From NCBI RefSeq assembly GCF_001678665.1, contig NZ_LZRP01000005.1:240585-304584 (forward strand): a stretch of DNA of 64,000 nt. The letters run 5' to 3'. The translations under genes were made by a program, and so were the position numbers. Origin of the DNA: Erythrobacter sp. QSSC1-22B (lineage in GTDB: Bacteria > Pseudomonadota > Alphaproteobacteria > Sphingomonadales > Sphingomonadaceae). Shown one piece after another: positions 62,459 through 64,000 of the stretch (the first letter of the stretch is position 1; each line of letters opens with the position of its first letter). The notes below the pieces were generated by a model. That model did not search any database. It saw only the letters and a list, made by a program, of their open reading frames with translations, and was not told where the DNA came from.

Positions 62459-63474
62459 GCAATAAGAACGAAAGCATCGCTCAAGGCACGGATGACGAGC
62501 ATTTTGAACAGGTGGTCATCTCGCCGGCAATTAAGGACGCCTTCAGATCGCTGCGTGATCAGAAGGTGGCAATGCGCTCAACGGCGGCAACGCGTGCGAT
62601 GGCAGCATTTAACACCATCCGACTGCCCTATCCGCGGCAACTCGAAGCCATGCTGACCTTTCAAGAGGCCCAGGACCTCGGAAGATCAATGAAGGGCGGG
62701 CGGCAGACGGTAGTGTGCGTCTTCGATCCGCCTCACACTGGTAAGACCACGGCGGCTGAGAATTTCACCGACGTAGCCAACGAAGGGGCCGAGCAAGGGA
62801 AATGCCCTGTTGCCCTCATCAGTCTAGGGAGCGGGGGAGGGCCGCTCTACATGTATCGCGCAGTGTTGAAAGTCCTAGGTGAGGGATTTCCCGCGACGAA
62901 GGATCTCGAAATTATGCGGGATAGGGCGTGCGAAGCCATGAGGCATGCCGGAACTGAACTCGTCATTATCGACGAAGCCCACGAAGCGGGGAAAGGATCG
63001 GCTTTCGGGCCGAGTCTCACCGCCGAGCTTAAGACTCTGCTCAACGGCGGTCACGTAGGCATTATTCTGCTCGGGACCGAGAAGGCTAATGAAATGGTCA
63101 GCAGAGACCAGGAGTTTCTCATGCGGACCATGGCGCCGTGTCGCCTCGGAGCCCTCGACTGGGCGGAGGACGAGGACAGGGACCTCTGGATTGGATTTCT
63201 GTCCAAGCTCGATGAGGAGATGGTCAGGATCGGAATAGTGGCCGAACCGGCGGGTCTGGCGGAAGATGACCTCGCCTTGGCACTTTGGCAGGCATGCGAC
63301 GGAGTTATCGGCCAGCTCATGAGTGTCGTGAGGCAGGCATTGCGGATCTCGATCCACGATGATCGCGAATGCATTTGTGTAGATGATCTCGTCGTCGCGA
63401 TCGACGACTGGTCCATTGCGCTCGGCCTCTGTAATACCAATCCGCTCGAGCGACTTCTGCTCGAGGCAGCCTGA
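62455..63474 (+). CDS. tnsC: TnsC/TniB-type AAA+ ATPase
   Basis: A 339-residue ATPase. Walker A DPPHTGKTT is at residues 91-99, Walker B LVIIDEAHE at 169-177, and LLNGGHVGIILLGTEKANE carries sensor 1 near 200. It should polymerise on target DNA and couple the target selector TniQ to TnsB. The start overlaps the TnsB frame by four bases with AAAGGA upstream; the stop overlaps tniQ by one base. Confidence 0.88.
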   Translation: MSNKNESIAQGTDDEHFEQVVISPAIKDAFRSLRDQKVAMRSTAATRAMAAFNTIRLPYPRQLEAMLTFQEAQDLGRSMKGGRQTVVCVFDPPHTGKTTAAENFTDVANEGAEQGKCPVALISLGSGGGPLYMYRAVLKVLGEGFPATKDLEIMRDRACEAMRHAGTELVIIDEAHEAGKGSAFGPSLTAELKTLLNGGHVGIILLGTEKANEMVSRDQEFLMRTMAPCRLGALDWAEDEDRDLWIGFLSKLDEEMVRIGIVAEPAGLAEDDLALALWQACDGVIGQLMSVVRQALRISIHDDRECICVDDLVVAIDDWSIALGLCNTNPLERLLLEAA

Positions 63475-64000
63475 TGCTGGCACTGGCCGACATCTCGCAG
63501 GAATTGCTGCGCAGGGAGCGTTCGACCGACGAAGCCCCACGCCGTCTGCTGTTCAAAGAGAGAGATCCCTTCAATTTCCAGCACGGCGAGTCCTTGCGAA
63601 GTGGGGTGTCCCGCGCCTGCGAGTCCTCAGGCGCGCCGAACAGTTGGACCGTCCTGCGAGAAGTCGGGCTCAAGCATCGTAACCGGGTATTGGTATCTGA
63701 AGACGCTGATATCGACGTCGGCGTGCTCGCGGAAGCACTGGGTGTGACAAGAGGAGAGGTGATCGCACGGCAATACCCAGAAGCGGAAAACGGAGCGCGT
63801 GACTTCTTTGGCTTGCTGGTTCCTGCCGGCAGCATCGAGAGCCGAGTGAGAAGATACGCGCCAACGTTCCACCAAAGTCATGGCCACCATCTCGCTGCCT
63901 GGGAGTTGAAGTTCCTGTCATTTTGTCCCGTGACGTGGGACATGCTCCTTTCACACTGCGATGCATGCAAATCGCAGCCGCCTCAGATCCAGGCATGGGT
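63474..64000 (+). CDS. tniQ: TniQ (TnsD-like) target-selection protein (partial)
   Basis: The first 175 codons are inside the window, read from ATG 63474 after the tnsC stop (TGATG). Near residue 120 it has RRYAPTFHQSHGHHLAAWELKFLSFCPVTWD, and a CDAC segment near 168 looks like the TniQ zinc-finger motif. It should choose the insertion site. It does not contain a CRISPR-linked signature. The gene continues off the right edge. Confidence 0.75.
   Translation, partial: MLALADISQELLRRERSTDEAPRRLLFKERDPFNFQHGESLRSGVSRACESSGAPNSWTVLREVGLKHRNRVLVSEDADIDVGVLAEALGVTRGEVIARQYPEAENGARDFFGLLVPAGSIESRVRRYAPTFHQSHGHHLAAWELKFLSFCPVTWDMLLSHCDACKSQPPQIQAW

Noticed and set aside
16777..64000. Direct repeat of the tRNA-Cys 3' end marking the far island boundary
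   Set aside because: I found no second copy of the tRNA-Cys 3' end inside the window.

Overview
The window looks like a chromosome segment of an alphaproteobacterium of the order Sphingomonadales, most likely Erythrobacteraceae. I infer this from a GC-rich sequence, the alphaproteobacterial phosphotransferase ChpT, an RpoH with sphingomonad-like sequence, a DUF3297 protein, and a trigger factor with a lysine/alanine-rich tail. No species can be assigned.

Region 1 (1-16776) is ordinary core genome. It holds a partial DUF2721 gene, der, a CHAP-domain protein, DUF3297, two small acidic proteins, tRNA-Leu(UAG), tig, a cation:proton antiporter, clpP, clpX, a CDF metal exporter, mtgA, an SDR gene, rpoH, rluD, a JAMM peptidase, chpT, a cell-wall amidase, the RNase P RNA, a thioesterase and tRNA-Cys(GCA). 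Protein quality control (tig, clpP, clpX, rpoH) is well represented.

Region 2 (about 16780-64000) is accessory DNA starting right after tRNA-Cys. It opens with a defence and mobile-element section. This has a Panacea-domain (DUF4065) antitoxin-like gene overlapping a small partner, a five-gene operon of mostly unknown proteins with a DEDDh exonuclease, a divergent ArsR-like regulator with a palindromic operator, and a two-gene CBASS locus (2TM-SAVED effector Cap14 plus a CD-NTase with an AGS-C domain).

Region 3 (26061-51971) is a heavy-metal resistance island. It has a CadR/PbrR-type MerR regulator divergent from a CDF exporter, DUF3703 and a TonB receptor. A CueR-type regulator is divergent from a Cus-type Cu/Ag RND system. 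A CsoR repressor sits above a DUF5676 protein, a copper P-type ATPase and an APC permease. A cluster of periplasmic accessory proteins (DUF305, DUF411, DUF2231, ion channel) follows. Then come a CnrYXH-like anti-sigma/sensor/ECF-sigma module, CopA (multicopper oxidase), CopB, a SnoaL-like protein and a PepSY protein. Together they should sense metal, oxidise and bind it in the periplasm, and export it across both membranes.

Region 4 (52028-64000) has an AAA_13 (RloC/PrrC-like) ATPase, a nuclease/excalibur pair, an unknown protein, an RNase-H-fold protein with altered active-site residues, two convergent paralogous proteins that look like shortened, degenerate DDE transposases, and then the operon of a Tn7-like transposon: a small unknown ORF, tnsA, tnsB split into two overlapping frames, tnsC, and the start of tniQ cut by the window end. 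The DDE-like pair beside the Tn7-like operon, together with the split tnsB, is the least explained part of the window.
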